64,000 nt of DNA from Bradyrhizobium betae (lineage in GTDB: Bacteria; Pseudomonadota; Alphaproteobacteria; Rhizobiales; Xanthobacteraceae), in the NCBI RefSeq assembly GCF_008932115.1, contig NZ_CP044543.1:2920501-2984500 (forward strand). The letters are read 5' to 3'. Shown one piece after another: positions 36,335 through 44,313 of the stretch. The notes beneath the pieces are model-generated. The model was not told the origin of the DNA, did no database searches, and saw only the letters and a program-made list of their open reading frames with translations. Every line of letters starts with the position of its first letter. Within the stretch, counting starts at the first letter, position 1. Position numbers and translations under genes: made by a program.

Positions 36335-38074
36335 TTAGAGGCCGAGCCCTCGTTTGCGGCCAAAGCTCCAGTCGATGCCGCCATCATCGCGGGCGACGCC
36401 GGAAACATGCTTGCCGAGGTGCTTTTCCAGAGAGGGTGACCAGGGCACGAGTTGGAAGCCGAGGCCGTCGTCCAGCATGGCAAAGCGGCCGGAGGCGAGT
36501 GCCAAACGCTGGCGGTAGGTGCCGGCAACATACTCGCCGCTTCCCGCGCGATTGAACGGCTGGCCTGTTTCGGCGGAGAGTTTTTCGCCGGCCGCTTCCA
36601 GCTCGCGACGGCGCAGCGTGTCGATCAGCCCGCGATTGAAGGTGACACGCTGGCCGTGTCGCTCGCCGAAGCCCTGTCCGACCAGATGATCCGCGCGTCG
36701 ATCCAGCGCCTGCCGTACCTCGGCGCCGAAGCCGGCCTCGGACAGGGCGGCAGGTTCGCGCGCGATGTTCTGCCGATCGAGCCAAGTCGCGCCGGTTGCC
36801 GTGACCTGACGATCGATATCGAGATCGGAGCGGACGGCGATTGCGACCCGGCGCTGTCCCTGTGCATCATCGAACGCACGCAACTCGACGATCGAACCCG
36901 CCGCGCTGTCACCGGCGGCTTCGAGATCGGGCAGCTTGATGTGATGGGTGCGGCCGTCGACGCCGTCGACCACGGCGTAGGCGGAGCCCTTCAGCTCGTC
37001 ATCAAGACCGCGATCGACCAATCGGCCGATCACGGGCGCATCGAGGCTTTCGGCCGCGAGCACATAGCCCGCCGAGCCGCGTTCGATGCCGCGATCCGTC
37101 AAAGCCCGGTGCATGCGTTTGATGATGTCGCCGCGCTCGCCGAGTTCACGCAGAGTCGCCTCGGCCTTCGTGTCGATCGCCCATTGACCGGGGCCGACCT
37201 GCTCGGCGAGGCCGAGTGTTTCCAGCTTGCGGAGCCGTCCGACCTTCAGCGCATGAAATTCGTCGAGCCGGACGTTCGGATCGATCGCCGTCTCGATGAC
37301 GCCCGTGGCATGGCCATCGCGGATAAGCTGGCGGTCAAGCTGCGTGAAGCGCTCGGCATCGACCTGGCGTTTCAGGCTGCGCTGGATGTCGAGGTCGGTG
37401 CGCGGCCCTAATTCCTGCGTGATGAGGTCACGCGCGCGGTCGCGCATTCCTTCCTTGATGTAGTCGCGTGAGATGACGAGGTCCTGCCCGTCGTCACGGA
37501 CCCCGCGCACGATCAGGTGGACATGGGGATGCTCGGTGTTCCAGTGGTCGACCGCCACCCAATCGAGGCGGGTGTCGAGATCCTTTTCCATCTGCGTGAC
37601 GAGATCGCGGGTGAAGGACCGCAGGTCGGCCATGTCGGGCGCATCGTCGGGCGAGACGATGAACCGGAAATGGTGGCGGTCGTCCTGGCACCGTTCCGCA
37701 AAGGCCTTCGGATCGGCGTCGTCGCCCCCGGGACCGAAGAGATGGGCCTTCTCCCCATCGCGGGTCACGCCTTCGCGGCGCAGATAATTGAGGTGGGTCG
37801 CGAGCGGCGCCGAGCGCGATGTCTGGCGCACGACGCGCGCCTTGATGACAGCGCCGCGCGTTCGCGCGGTGAGCAGCCGGTTCGCCTGGATGCTCGCACG
37901 CTGGCCCCGCCCGAAGCGCGAGCGGTTGCCGGACACGATCCGGCCGGAGCGTGAGACGCCGGCCCCGGCCTTCTTCGCCGCGGCGAGAGCCTGCGCGATG
38001 AAGGGACGAGCCTGCTGCGCACGGGTCGAGCGGATGCGGCCCGGCCGGATGCGGAAATCACTGTCGCCAGTCAT
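36335..38074 (-). CDS. Conjugative relaxase (VirD2-like, DUF3363)
   Basis: The 579-residue relaxase nicks oriT and pilots the strand. Residues 75-190 hold the catalytic fold: 'THLNYLRREGV' with a candidate nicking Tyr97, and the metal-binding histidine cluster 'DHWNTEHPHVHLIVRG' with His182, His184 and His186. The C-terminal half is the DUF3363 region. An oriT candidate lies directly upstream (38138-38232). The protein starts with a basic region ('RPGRIRSTRAQQARPFIAQA'). In ICEMlSym elements a relaxase of this type (RlxS) has the same neighbours. Confidence 0.9.
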   Translation of the reverse strand: MTGDSDFRIRPGRIRSTRAQQARPFIAQALAAAKKAGAGVSRSGRIVSGNRSRFGRGQRASIQANRLLTARTRGAVIKARVVRQTSRSAPLATHLNYLRREGVTRDGEKAHLFGPGGDDADPKAFAERCQDDRHHFRFIVSPDDAPDMADLRSFTRDLVTQMEKDLDTRLDWVAVDHWNTEHPHVHLIVRGVRDDGQDLVISRDYIKEGMRDRARDLITQELGPRTDLDIQRSLKRQVDAERFTQLDRQLIRDGHATGVIETAIDPNVRLDEFHALKVGRLRKLETLGLAEQVGPGQWAIDTKAEATLRELGERGDIIKRMHRALTDRGIERGSAGYVLAAESLDAPVIGRLVDRGLDDELKGSAYAVVDGVDGRTHHIKLPDLEAAGDSAAGSIVELRAFDDAQGQRRVAIAVRSDLDIDRQVTATGATWLDRQNIAREPAALSEAGFGAEVRQALDRRADHLVGQGFGERHGQRVTFNRGLIDTLRRRELEAAGEKLSAETGQPFNRAGSGEYVAGTYRQRLALASGRFAMLDDGLGFQLVPWSPSLEKHLGKHVSGVARDDGGIDWSFGRKRGLGL

Positions 38075-38137
38075 GGCTGATGCCTCGCACATCGCGCCAA
38101 GCACAGGAAATCGCAGGAAAATCGGCGTAGTCGTGAG

Positions 38138-38232
38138 GTGCGGGGAAATCCCGCACATCGCGAAATCGCCTCATAACCTATTGAAAAACCACAACCGACC
38201 CAAGCCGCACCTCGCGGCCTTTTATCCTGCCA
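38138..38232. other. Candidate origin of transfer (oriT)
   Basis: In the 245-base gap between the transglycosylase and relaxase genes, GTGCGGG and CCCGCAC form a perfect hairpin (38138-38156). A second stem, GCCGC-acctc-GCGGC (38204-38218), is followed 11 bases on by TATCCTG-C (38223-38230). This fits the YATCCTG/Y nick consensus of RP4- and Ti-type origins, and TATCCTGCCA (38223-38232) is identical to the core of T-DNA borders. Predicted nick: + strand between 38229 and 38230. Confidence 0.65.
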
Positions 38233-38318
38233 TCGTCCGGTCGTGTTGCCTGCCTCTACCCTCAACGCACACCATGACGCGCTTGAGCACGCTATCGTGC
38301 GATCAGGAACCGGGCTGC

Positions 38319-39092
38319 TCATGGCGCATTCCTTTGGCCCGAACGCGGGACAAACAGCCCGCCCGACTGCGGCTCGATGGCGGAAACATCGCGCACGGAC
38401 GATGTCGTCATCGCGGCATCGGAAGCGCGCTCGGCCGGTACGGGAACGGGTATCGATATGCGCTCAGCTTGCGCGATGAACAGCGGCGCGCGTGTCCAGG
38501 CGAGTGCATCGGCCGCGGCGGCCACGATCGGCCAAGTCGCATCGCCGCTGGTCACCGACGGCGCGACGATGGCGACATAGGCGCGCGTTTCCGCGGGCAG
38601 CGCCCGGCCCTTCAGCGAGTCCTCGTAACGACCAGGACCGGCATTGTAGGCCGCGATCCAGCCGGGCGATCCGTAGCGATCGAACAGCTCGCGGATGTAG
38701 CCGGCGCCGGCGATGATGTTGTCATGCGGATCATAAGGATCAGCGCCGAGACGGTGGCGAAGGCGCAAGCCTGCCCAAGTGGGCGGCATGATCTGCATCA
38801 GGCCCATCGCGCCCTTCGGCGAAAGGGCGCGTGGATCGCCTGCACTTTCGGCACGCATCACCGCCCTGATCCATGCGATCGGAACGCCGAAGCGCCGCGA
38901 AGCCTCGGCGATATGATCGCCATAGGGATCGCGTGGCGACGGTCGATCGGCGCCCAAGTCCTGCGCCATCGTGATCGCCGGCATGATGCTCGCGAGGCTA
39001 AGGCCGGAAAGGAGGAGGAGAGCCATGCGCCGGGCAGCGCAGCGCGGCCCGGACGCAATCGAACGGCTCCTCGGTTGACGAGAGCCAAGCAT
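38319..39092 (-). CDS. Lytic transglycosylase
   Basis: The 257-residue exported enzyme cuts peptidoglycan to let the conjugation channel through. A basic start, a hydrophobic signal ('MALLLLSGLSLASIMPA'), then the SLT domain: catalytic Glu82 in 'MRAESAGDP', 'SPKGAMGLMQIMPPTW' and 'WIAAYNAGPGRY'. The ATG at 39092 with GAAGGA upstream is used; an internal Met23 is also possible. The C-terminal 80 residues are not conserved. VirB1 plays the equivalent role in Ti plasmids. Confidence 0.9.
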   Translation of the reverse strand: MLGSRQPRSRSIASGPRCAARRMALLLLSGLSLASIMPAITMAQDLGADRPSPRDPYGDHIAEASRRFGVPIAWIRAVMRAESAGDPRALSPKGAMGLMQIMPPTWAGLRLRHRLGADPYDPHDNIIAGAGYIRELFDRYGSPGWIAAYNAGPGRYEDSLKGRALPAETRAYVAIVAPSVTSGDATWPIVAAAADALAWTRAPLFIAQAERISIPVPVPAERASDAAMTTSSVRDVSAIEPQSGGLFVPRSGQRNAP

Positions 39093-39095
39093 CGC

Positions 39096-39443
39096 TCAGT
39101 CCTTCTCGCCGCGATCGCGCGGACGCGACCAATGCAGCGACCAGGCCGAGCCGCCATCGTCGTCGCGGAACATGTTGGCGCGGATCGGGTGCGGGAATGT
39201 CGGATCGTCGATCAGCAGCGCGACGTATTCGCCGGCCTTCTCTCCGGAGCGTTTCCATCCGGCGCCGATCTCCGCGCCCGGCTCATTGTTCATGCCGTCG
39301 AAGACATGCACGCGATACTGCGGTGCGTTCTCAACCTCGGTCGGTTCGGCTGCGATGATTATGACGTCCTGGTTCAAAACCAGCGTCGTCAGATGCCCGA
39401 CGAAGCCGGTCTCGTCGCGCGTGAATTCGCCAATCTGGGGCAT
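39096..39443 (-). CDS. DUF736 protein
   Basis: The product is 115 residues of DUF736, a family tied to conjugative elements of alphaproteobacteria: 'MPQIGEFTRDETGFVGHLTT', 'RVHVFDGMNNEPGAEIGAGW' and 'NMFRDDDGGSAWSLHWSRP'. No biochemical role is established. A second DUF736 gene lies at 44753-45076. It starts with GGAG upstream and ends four bases before the transglycosylase start. Confidence 0.88.
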   Translation of the reverse strand: MPQIGEFTRDETGFVGHLTTLVLNQDVIIIAAEPTEVENAPQYRVHVFDGMNNEPGAEIGAGWKRSGEKAGEYVALLIDDPTFPHPIRANMFRDDDGGSAWSLHWSRPRDRGEKD

Positions 39444-39513
39444 GTCAGTCTCCTTCGCGGTGGGGATTGGGACAGCCATCGGCGAGCACCGCTCCCGCCG
39501 AATGGGAAGGCGG

Positions 39514-40059
39514 TCAGCGTGTCGGCGCACGCCATTCGAAGCGGCCGGTGCCGTCTTCATCGGTCCACAGTGGGACGGCACGGCCGATGATCTGGTCGGT
39601 CGAGATCAGGCCGAAGTAGCGGCCGTCGAGGCTGTCGCGGACCTGCCAGTTCATGAGGAAGACTTCGCCAGTCTGGACCCGGCGGCAGCCTTGCCAGACG
39701 GGAAGATCGCGGCCTGCGCGATCGCGCTCCAGTGCCGCACCGACCTCCACACCATCGACGGTGATAGTGAGGTTCGAACGGCAAACGGTCTGCCCGGAGA
39801 CGGCGAGGATGCGCTTCATCAGCGGCACGCCCTTGGGCAGGTAGCCGCGCTCGGCGAGGAATGTCGCGAGCGGCTCGGGCGCATCGACCGCAACGAGATC
39901 GGTAACGTCGAGCGGCCCGTCGAAGTCGATCGAATAGAACCCGATGGGCGCGCTCGCCGATGCGTTCCAGATCAGCTTGATGGGCATCGGCGTGAGGCCG
40001 GGATAGCCGACGCTGAGCGCGGCGAGCGTCGTCGCCAGGAGAAGTCCGGCGCGGCTCAC
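39514..40059 (-). CDS. traF: Conjugal transfer peptidase TraF (S26 signal peptidase-like)
   Basis: The 181-residue inner-membrane serine protease has an N-terminal helix ('GLLLATTLAALSVGYPG'), catalytic Ser36 in 'SAPIGFYS' and general-base Lys82 in 'PLMKRILAVSGQ'. TraF of RP4 matures the TrbC pilin, which is present here. It starts from a GTG overlapping the DUF2840 stop. Confidence 0.92.
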   Translation of the reverse strand: MSRAGLLLATTLAALSVGYPGLTPMPIKLIWNASASAPIGFYSIDFDGPLDVTDLVAVDAPEPLATFLAERGYLPKGVPLMKRILAVSGQTVCRSNLTITVDGVEVGAALERDRAGRDLPVWQGCRRVQTGEVFLMNWQVRDSLDGRYFGLISTDQIIGRAVPLWTDEDGTGRFEWRAPTR

Positions 40060-40577
40060 GACTCGGCCTTTCGGCGCAGCAGGAATGCGCGATGATGGTC
40101 GAGCGTGTAGGTGCGCGGCTCGTGTCCAGCAGCGAGCCGGTTGTGGACGTGACGCCAATGATCGGGCGAAACCGCTTCGGGATCGATGCCGATGCGCTCG
40201 ATGGCGTCGATCGCCTGCAGCACGCGCTCGACCCTGGGCCAGCTCTCGACCTTCAGCAGGATTTCGCCGCCAGGACGAACGAAAGGCAGCGTCTGGTACG
40301 TCTCGCCGCGCGCAACCGAGCGCACGACGTCGATGCGCGAGATGATCGTTCCGAAGTCATTCGAGGCCCAGCGCACGAAGGCGAAGACCGCGCCGGGGCG
40401 AAAAGACAGGACACGCCGACGGCGATCGAGAATCTGTTCGTGGGCGTGCGTGCCGAAGCGGATCCAGTTCTCGATCTTCTTCTCAACCCAGGTCAGTTCG
40501 ACATGGGTGAGATTGTCTTGGTGGCGTGCGGTCGGCGTCGGGCCGCCGCGCGCGCGGGGGGCCGCGGCGCCGGTCAT
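40056..40577 (-). CDS. DUF2840 protein
   Basis: The 173-residue protein is recognisable as DUF2840, a conserved member of this operon between parA and traF: 'THVELTWVEKKIENWIRFG', 'VFAFVRWASNDFGTIISRID' and a helical C-terminus ending 'RTYTLDHHRAFLLRRKAES'. No function is known. It overlaps both neighbours (ATGA and GTGA), so the whole block is translationally linked. Confidence 0.88.
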   Translation of the reverse strand: MTGAAAPRARGGPTPTARHQDNLTHVELTWVEKKIENWIRFGTHAHEQILDRRRRVLSFRPGAVFAFVRWASNDFGTIISRIDVVRSVARGETYQTLPFVRPGGEILLKVESWPRVERVLQAIDAIERIGIDPEAVSPDHWRHVHNRLAAGHEPRTYTLDHHRAFLLRRKAES

Positions 40578-40828
40578 GAGGGGTCTCCTTCGATGTGTGG
40601 GAATTCGCGCGCGAGCATCTCGCGCAGCATGTCGGCAACGGTAACGCCGCGCCGGAAGGCAGCGATCTTGATCCGTCCACGTAAGGCGGGCGTGACGTCG
40701 ATCGTCATGCGGGCGGTGAAGGCTTCATCGTCCGGCGCGCGCGGCGCGGTGGCATCTGCGGCCTTGATCCAGGCCTCTTGATTGGTCGGACGTGCCGCAA
40801 AGCCGCGCCGTTCGGATCGCTCGCTCAT
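40574..40828 (-). CDS. ParA-associated ribbon-helix-helix protein
   Basis: An 84-residue protein, 'ARMTIDVTPALRGRIKIAAF' with 'GVTVADMLREMLAREFP', which is a ribbon-helix-helix DNA-binding fold. Its start lies in the parA stop. Small proteins in this position serve as the centromere-binding partner of ParA (ParG-like), so it probably binds a partition site; that is inference from position. Confidence 0.78.
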   Translation of the reverse strand: MSERSERRGFAARPTNQEAWIKAADATAPRAPDDEAFTARMTIDVTPALRGRIKIAAFRRGVTVADMLREMLAREFPHIEGDPS

Positions 40829-41463
40829 GGTGAGATCCTTTCGAGCTCGGTGACGAGCGCCGCGATCTCGCGCGCGGCGAGTCCGTCGTCGTCGATCTCG
40901 AAAGCGAGCCGGCCCGATTGCGCGGCGTCGGCGTAGATGACGCGCTGTCCGATCGCCGTGCGCAGCACTGGCGGATCGTGGTCGGCGAGCGTCTCGGCCG
41001 TCTCGCGGGCGATCACGGTGCGCGCGCCGCAGCGATTGAGGACGAAGCGAGCGCGAAGCTCCGGCCGATAGATGCGCGCCTCCGACAGGAGCGCCAGCAT
41101 CTCGGCCGAGGCCCAACCATCGAGCGGCGACGGCTGCACGGGGATCAGCACGAGGTCGGCGGCGAGCAGCGCGGATCGCATCAGCCCGGCGACGCGCGGC
41201 GGCCCGTCGATCACCACATGATCGACATCGCGCGCCAGCTCGGGCGCCTCACGGTGGAGCGTGTCGCGCGCCAGGCCGACGACGCCGAACAGGCGCGGCG
41301 CGTGCTCGCGGGCGCGTTGCTGCGACCAGTCGAGCGCCGAACCCTGGGGGTCCGCATCGACGAGCGTGACCCGCTTTCCCCTACCGGCCCATTCGCCGGC
41401 TAGGTGCAGCGCCAGCGTCGTCTTGCCGACGCCGCCCTTCTGGTTGAGGAAGGCCACGATCAT
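40825..41463 (-). CDS. parA: ParA-family partition ATPase
   Basis: The 212-residue product is a deviant-Walker ATPase: 'FLNQKGGVGKTTLALHLAGE' at the N-terminus, 'VDADPQGSALDW' and 'HVVIDGPPRV'. The short length is that of small ParA/ParF proteins without a DNA-binding N-terminal domain, so it would not act as its own repressor. It overlaps repA (4 bases) and the ribbon-helix-helix partner. Confidence 0.93.
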   Translation of the reverse strand: MIVAFLNQKGGVGKTTLALHLAGEWAGRGKRVTLVDADPQGSALDWSQQRAREHAPRLFGVVGLARDTLHREAPELARDVDHVVIDGPPRVAGLMRSALLAADLVLIPVQPSPLDGWASAEMLALLSEARIYRPELRARFVLNRCGARTVIARETAETLADHDPPVLRTAIGQRVIYADAAQSGRLAFEIDDDGLAAREIAALVTELERISP

Positions 41464-42620
41464 CGGCGGCCTCCCGGGCGTGGACCGAAGGGAAGCTGCG
41501 GAGGGCCGGAGGTCCCGTTTCTCGCCGCGCCAGCGTTGGTAAGAGCGGCGCTGCTGGTGCGCCGCTTGCCAGCGGCGCTTAGCGCGTTCGCGGCCTGCCG
41601 GACGAGGTTTTCCACCTCTCGCGCGCGCTCTTCAAAGTTAGATTCTCTGTTAGATTCTAAGTTAGCGAGGCGATTTTCGGTTCTGCTGTCGTGGGTTAGG
41701 CCGTGTTTCGGTTCCCGTTGGCACGAGGGGCCGGTTCCTGATGGCACGCGCTTTCGGGTTCCCGATGGCACGAAGCCTTTCACAGCTTTTCCACAGGGCG
41801 GCGTCCGCTCGAAAGCGAGCAACGTTCGGCCGCCGGCCTCGATCTCGAGGAACAGCGTGTAGCCGGGAAGCGGCTGGCGACGGATGATGTCGCGCAGCTC
41901 GAAGGCGAAGCGTTTGTACGGTGACAACGCGCCGGATTTCTGGTGGAGGTGGCGAAAGTCGAATCGCCAGCCATTGCGCTGGCGCCCGCCGTGCTTGCGC
42001 ACCAGGCGATAGAGCCAGCGATCGAGCCCGCCTGTGAGATCGAAATAGGCCCGGTCGATCGTCAGCACGAGCGCATCGTCGAGAACGGCCTGATAAAACC
42101 AGTCCGGGACGATCATCTCGATCCCGTCCGGCTTGCCGTTGCGGTTGGTGCGCTCCTTCCACTCGTTGATCCACGAGAAGCGATGACGCCGGCCCTCGGC
42201 GGATTGGCGGATCGAGGTGCAGACCGTCGTGGATTGCAGACGATCGAGCGCGGCCTTCAAGCGCTGATAGTCGCGTAAGGACGTGCCGCGGCCGATGAAT
42301 TTGAGAATTTCATAGGGCGTGGCGACCATCAGGCGCGACGTGCGCAGGCCGGCGTCACGCGCCTCGACGATCTGGCTCGCCGCCCAGATCAGGATGTCGG
42401 CGTCCCAAATGGTCGCCATGCCGTGATCGGGCACGGCCTCGACGCGGATCGACACATTGCCGGCGGCGAAGTCGATCGGCGCGACGCGGTGCGATTTGGA
42501 GAGGGAGAAAAACGGATAGGCCATGAGATCCTGTGCGTCTCGTGCTGCGAACTCGCCGGGGAGCGCACGGAACAGATCGAGCTGCCCGCGCTCCGAGAGG
42601 GACTGGTGTCGCGCCGCCAT
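41460..42620 (-). CDS. repA: Replication initiator (RPA/RepA family)
   Basis: The 386-residue initiator belongs to the RPA family of plasmid and integrative-element RepA proteins, which bind iterons and start replication. The conserved part covers about residues 8-275, with 'MAYPFFSLSKSHRVAPIDFA', 'YEILKFIGRGTSLRDYQRLK' and 'YFDLTGGLDRWLYRLVRKHG'. The C-terminal 100 residues are low in complexity; the DNA there contains three near-identical repeats, giving a repeated VPSGT sequence. RepA in conjugative integrated elements allows transient replication after excision. Confidence 0.88.
   Translation of the reverse strand: MAARHQSLSERGQLDLFRALPGEFAARDAQDLMAYPFFSLSKSHRVAPIDFAAGNVSIRVEAVPDHGMATIWDADILIWAASQIVEARDAGLRTSRLMVATPYEILKFIGRGTSLRDYQRLKAALDRLQSTTVCTSIRQSAEGRRHRFSWINEWKERTNRNGKPDGIEMIVPDWFYQAVLDDALVLTIDRAYFDLTGGLDRWLYRLVRKHGGRQRNGWRFDFRHLHQKSGALSPYKRFAFELRDIIRRQPLPGYTLFLEIEAGGRTLLAFERTPPCGKAVKGFVPSGTRKRVPSGTGPSCQREPKHGLTHDSRTENRLANLESNRESNFEERAREVENLVRQAANALSAAGKRRTSSAALTNAGAARNGTSGPPQLPFGPRPGGRR
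41710..41774. repeat. Three iteron-like direct repeats inside repA
   Basis: The 17-base unit GGTTCCCGATGGCACGA occurs at 41757-41773, with near copies GGTTCCTGATGGCACG (41733-41748) and GGTTCCCGTTGGCACGA (41710-41726). Spacing is 24 and 23 bases, about two helical turns. Iterons of plasmid origins have this size and phasing, and RepA-type origins may lie inside or beside the rep gene. Confidence 0.55.
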
Positions 42621-42638
42621 TCGGGAATCCGGGGGCGA

Positions 42639-42920
42639 TCAGCGCGCGTATCGTCCGGCATGTGCCGGCGGCGCAGGCGTATGGCGCTTGGCCGGAAGCA
42701 CGCTGCCGCGCGGATCGGAGGTGGAGGTGACGGCGCCGCGCTCGGCCCAGGCCTCAAGATCGTCGACCGCATAAACGACGCGACCGCCGAGCTTGCGATA
42801 GGCCGGACCCGTTCCGTAAGTCCGATGCTTTTCGAGGGTGCGGGCCGATAGGCTGAGGAATTCGGCGGCTTCCTTGGTGCGCAGGTAGCGCGGCGGGAGA
42901 ACGGCGAGATCAGGTCGCAT
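42639..42920 (-). CDS. rdfS: Excisionase-like helix-turn-helix protein (AlpA/RdfS-like)
   Basis: The 93-residue protein carries an excisionase-type winged helix: 'RYLRTKEAAEFLSLSARTLE' followed by 'YRKLGGRVVYAVDDLEAWAE'. In ICEMlSym elements RdfS of this family directs integrase toward excision and heads the operon with the replication and transfer genes, the same order seen here. It ends 18 bases before repA. A perfect 9-bp inverted repeat lies about 90 bases upstream. No integrase is in the window, so the partner is unseen. Confidence 0.82.
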   Translation of the reverse strand: MRPDLAVLPPRYLRTKEAAEFLSLSARTLEKHRTYGTGPAYRKLGGRVVYAVDDLEAWAERGAVTSTSDPRGSVLPAKRHTPAPPAHAGRYAR

Positions 42921-43006
42921 GGGAGGGCCTCCGTGGGTTCGTTGGGGCCGCCGGGAAGCGGCGGGTAACGAAGGCCACGTTGGCGAAGCAGGGCCGGCGA
43001 GATGCA

Positions 43007-43036
43007 GGGCGAATTCAGGGGGGCCTAAATTCGCCC
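43007..43036. promoter_or_regulatory. Inverted repeat ahead of rdfS
   Basis: GGGCGAATT (43007-43015) and AATTCGCCC (43028-43036) are perfect inverted repeats with a 12-base spacer; half-site centres are 21 bases apart, two helical turns, so one dimer could contact both. It lies in the 139-base gap between the FseA-like gene and rdfS and is the best candidate binding site for the activator. Confidence 0.55.
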
Positions 43037-43059
43037 ACCAAGAGTCGGATGGAGATCGG

Positions 43060-43834
43060 CTAAAGTTGCCGCCGATGACGAAGCAACGTGCGATACCCAC
43101 CCACCATCATCGCGCGGGCATCTCGAAGCAGGGCTTTGGTGGCGTGGCGGGCGGAAGATGCCTGCCAGTCGTCGCGACCGAGAGCGCCGATCCGAAATAT
43201 GACCTGCGCAATTTCTTGCTGGGTCGCGCCCGCGCGATGACCGTCGAAGGCCTGCAGCATCCGGCACAGCCGAGCACGTTGCTGCCGTGTCAGTCGGGTG
43301 TCGGGCGGTATGGCGCGGCCATGGAGGGCGGAGAGCAAGCGGGCGACCGATTGGAGCCGGTCGAAGCCTTCCAGGCCGAGCGGGATGAAGGCGCCAAGAG
43401 ATTTGGCGGGTCGTGTCTCGGACGGATGAACAAGCGCTACGCGCTGACCGTTTCCGAGATCGAGAACCAGATGGGTCTCGCTGCCGACATCGACGCTTAC
43501 GGCGGCGTCGATCGTCGGTTGGGGATCAGCGCTTGCGGACGGAATATCCGGAGGTGGGCCAAGAACGATGGCGCTTGTGTCTTCCTGGGGAAGCCAGATC
43601 ACCTGCGCTTCGGGAGGTGCCTGCATCGGGTCTACGGGGAAATCGCAACCCCCACCGCTGCCCGATCCCGTCGGTCAGCGTGCGCAGATCACTTTCGCTG
43701 TCGCCGAGCGCTTGAAAATCCCTGTCGTAGGTTTCGTTGCGGCGCAGCCATTCCCACGCGACGTCGGACGCGGTCATGTCGGCGACGTGCGCATAGCGTT
43801 CCGATGAACGCCAGCCGGAAGCATCTGGTGTCAT
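43060..43834 (-). CDS. fseA: DUF6499/DUF2285 activator in two frames (FseA-like, +1 frameshift)
   Basis: Two overlapping frames together make one protein of about 257 residues. The first (start 43834, GGGAGG upstream) runs 'VAWEWLRRNETYDRDFQALG' to 'QRWGLRFP', the DUF6499 part. The second continues with 'VDPMQAPPEAQVIWLPQE' to the C-terminal DUF2285 domain ('QQEIAQVIFRIGALGRDDW', 'MMVGGYRTLLR'). They join at TTT-CCC-C-GTA (GGGG at 43636-43639 on the + strand), where skipping one base restores the protein. In ICEMlSymR7A the activator FseA is made by programmed +1 frameshifting across two such open frames, so a functional shift is more likely than a broken gene. An ordinary insertion or sequencing error cannot be excluded. 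Confidence 0.8.
43633..43644 (-). promoter_or_regulatory. CCC-C slippery site for +1 ribosomal frameshift
   Basis: On the - strand the mRNA reads TTT CCC CGT in the first frame. A tRNA-Pro on CCC can re-pair with CCC one base on, entering the frame GTA GAC CCG. This is the required direction and size (+1). No stop codon lies directly at the slip site; the unshifted frame continues to 43526 before stopping. Confidence 0.6.
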
Positions 43835-43945
43835 CGCGATCCTCCCTAGTCTTTGAATTTGTGGGAGAGTCAGGATTCCCGGCTGGGTTGTTCAGTGGAA
43901 GTCAGAGGGCCGGCAAAGGGTGGTGCCGAAACGGCATCGCGGCGA

Positions 43946-44200
43946 TCACTGTGCGGAGCGGACCAAGTCTCGATAGCCGTGCTCGGTCATCCACTGCGCG
44001 CGGGCGAGATGCGTGTCATGGACCTGGCGGCACCGCTGCGGCTCACGTGCCGTATCGAGGCCAAAGAGAATCTGGACGGCTTCGCGCCAATCAGCTCCGT
44101 CGCGCGAGGAATCGAGCAGGCGCAGATAGAGAACCATATGCTCGCGGTCATAGGCCGTGAGGGTCTGGCTGATCGGAGGCGCATCGAGAAACGGCGGCAT
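43946..44200 (-). CDS. Single-domain DUF2285 protein (QseM-like antiactivator candidate)
   Basis: The 84-residue protein aligns with the C-terminal DUF2285 domain of the neighbouring activator: 'YLRLLDSSRDGADWREAVQI' and 'HLARAQWMTEHGYRDLVR' match its 'CRMLQAFDGHRAGATQQEIA' and 'MVGGYRTLLR' regions. In ICEMlSymR7A the DUF2285 protein QseM binds and blocks FseA; position and domain suggest the same here. Starts at 44212 or 44263 are also possible; 44200 ('MPPFLDAPP') is chosen because a promoter-like pair lies just upstream and homologous domains begin there. Confidence 0.72.
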   Translation of the reverse strand: MPPFLDAPPISQTLTAYDREHMVLYLRLLDSSRDGADWREAVQILFGLDTAREPQRCRQVHDTHLARAQWMTEHGYRDLVRSAQ

Positions 44201-44216
44201 CGCGGATTCCATCAGG

Positions 44217-44247
44217 CGACTATATTCGCGCGGAAAGCATTCGTTAA
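44217..44247 (-). promoter_or_regulatory. Candidate promoter with repressor half-site ahead of the QseM-like gene
   Basis: On the - strand TTAACG (-35-like, 44242-44247) and TATAGT (-10-like, 44219-44224) are 17 bases apart. The -10 box belongs to TATAGTCG (44217-44224), the octamer found twice, inverted, in the dyad ahead of the XRE gene. The XRE protein may thus control both genes. Confidence 0.45.
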
Positions 44248-44313
44248 CACTCGTGCCCGGCATTACTGTGACAACGTGCGATGGATGGTGTGCGCCACGC
44301 GATCACGGCGCTG

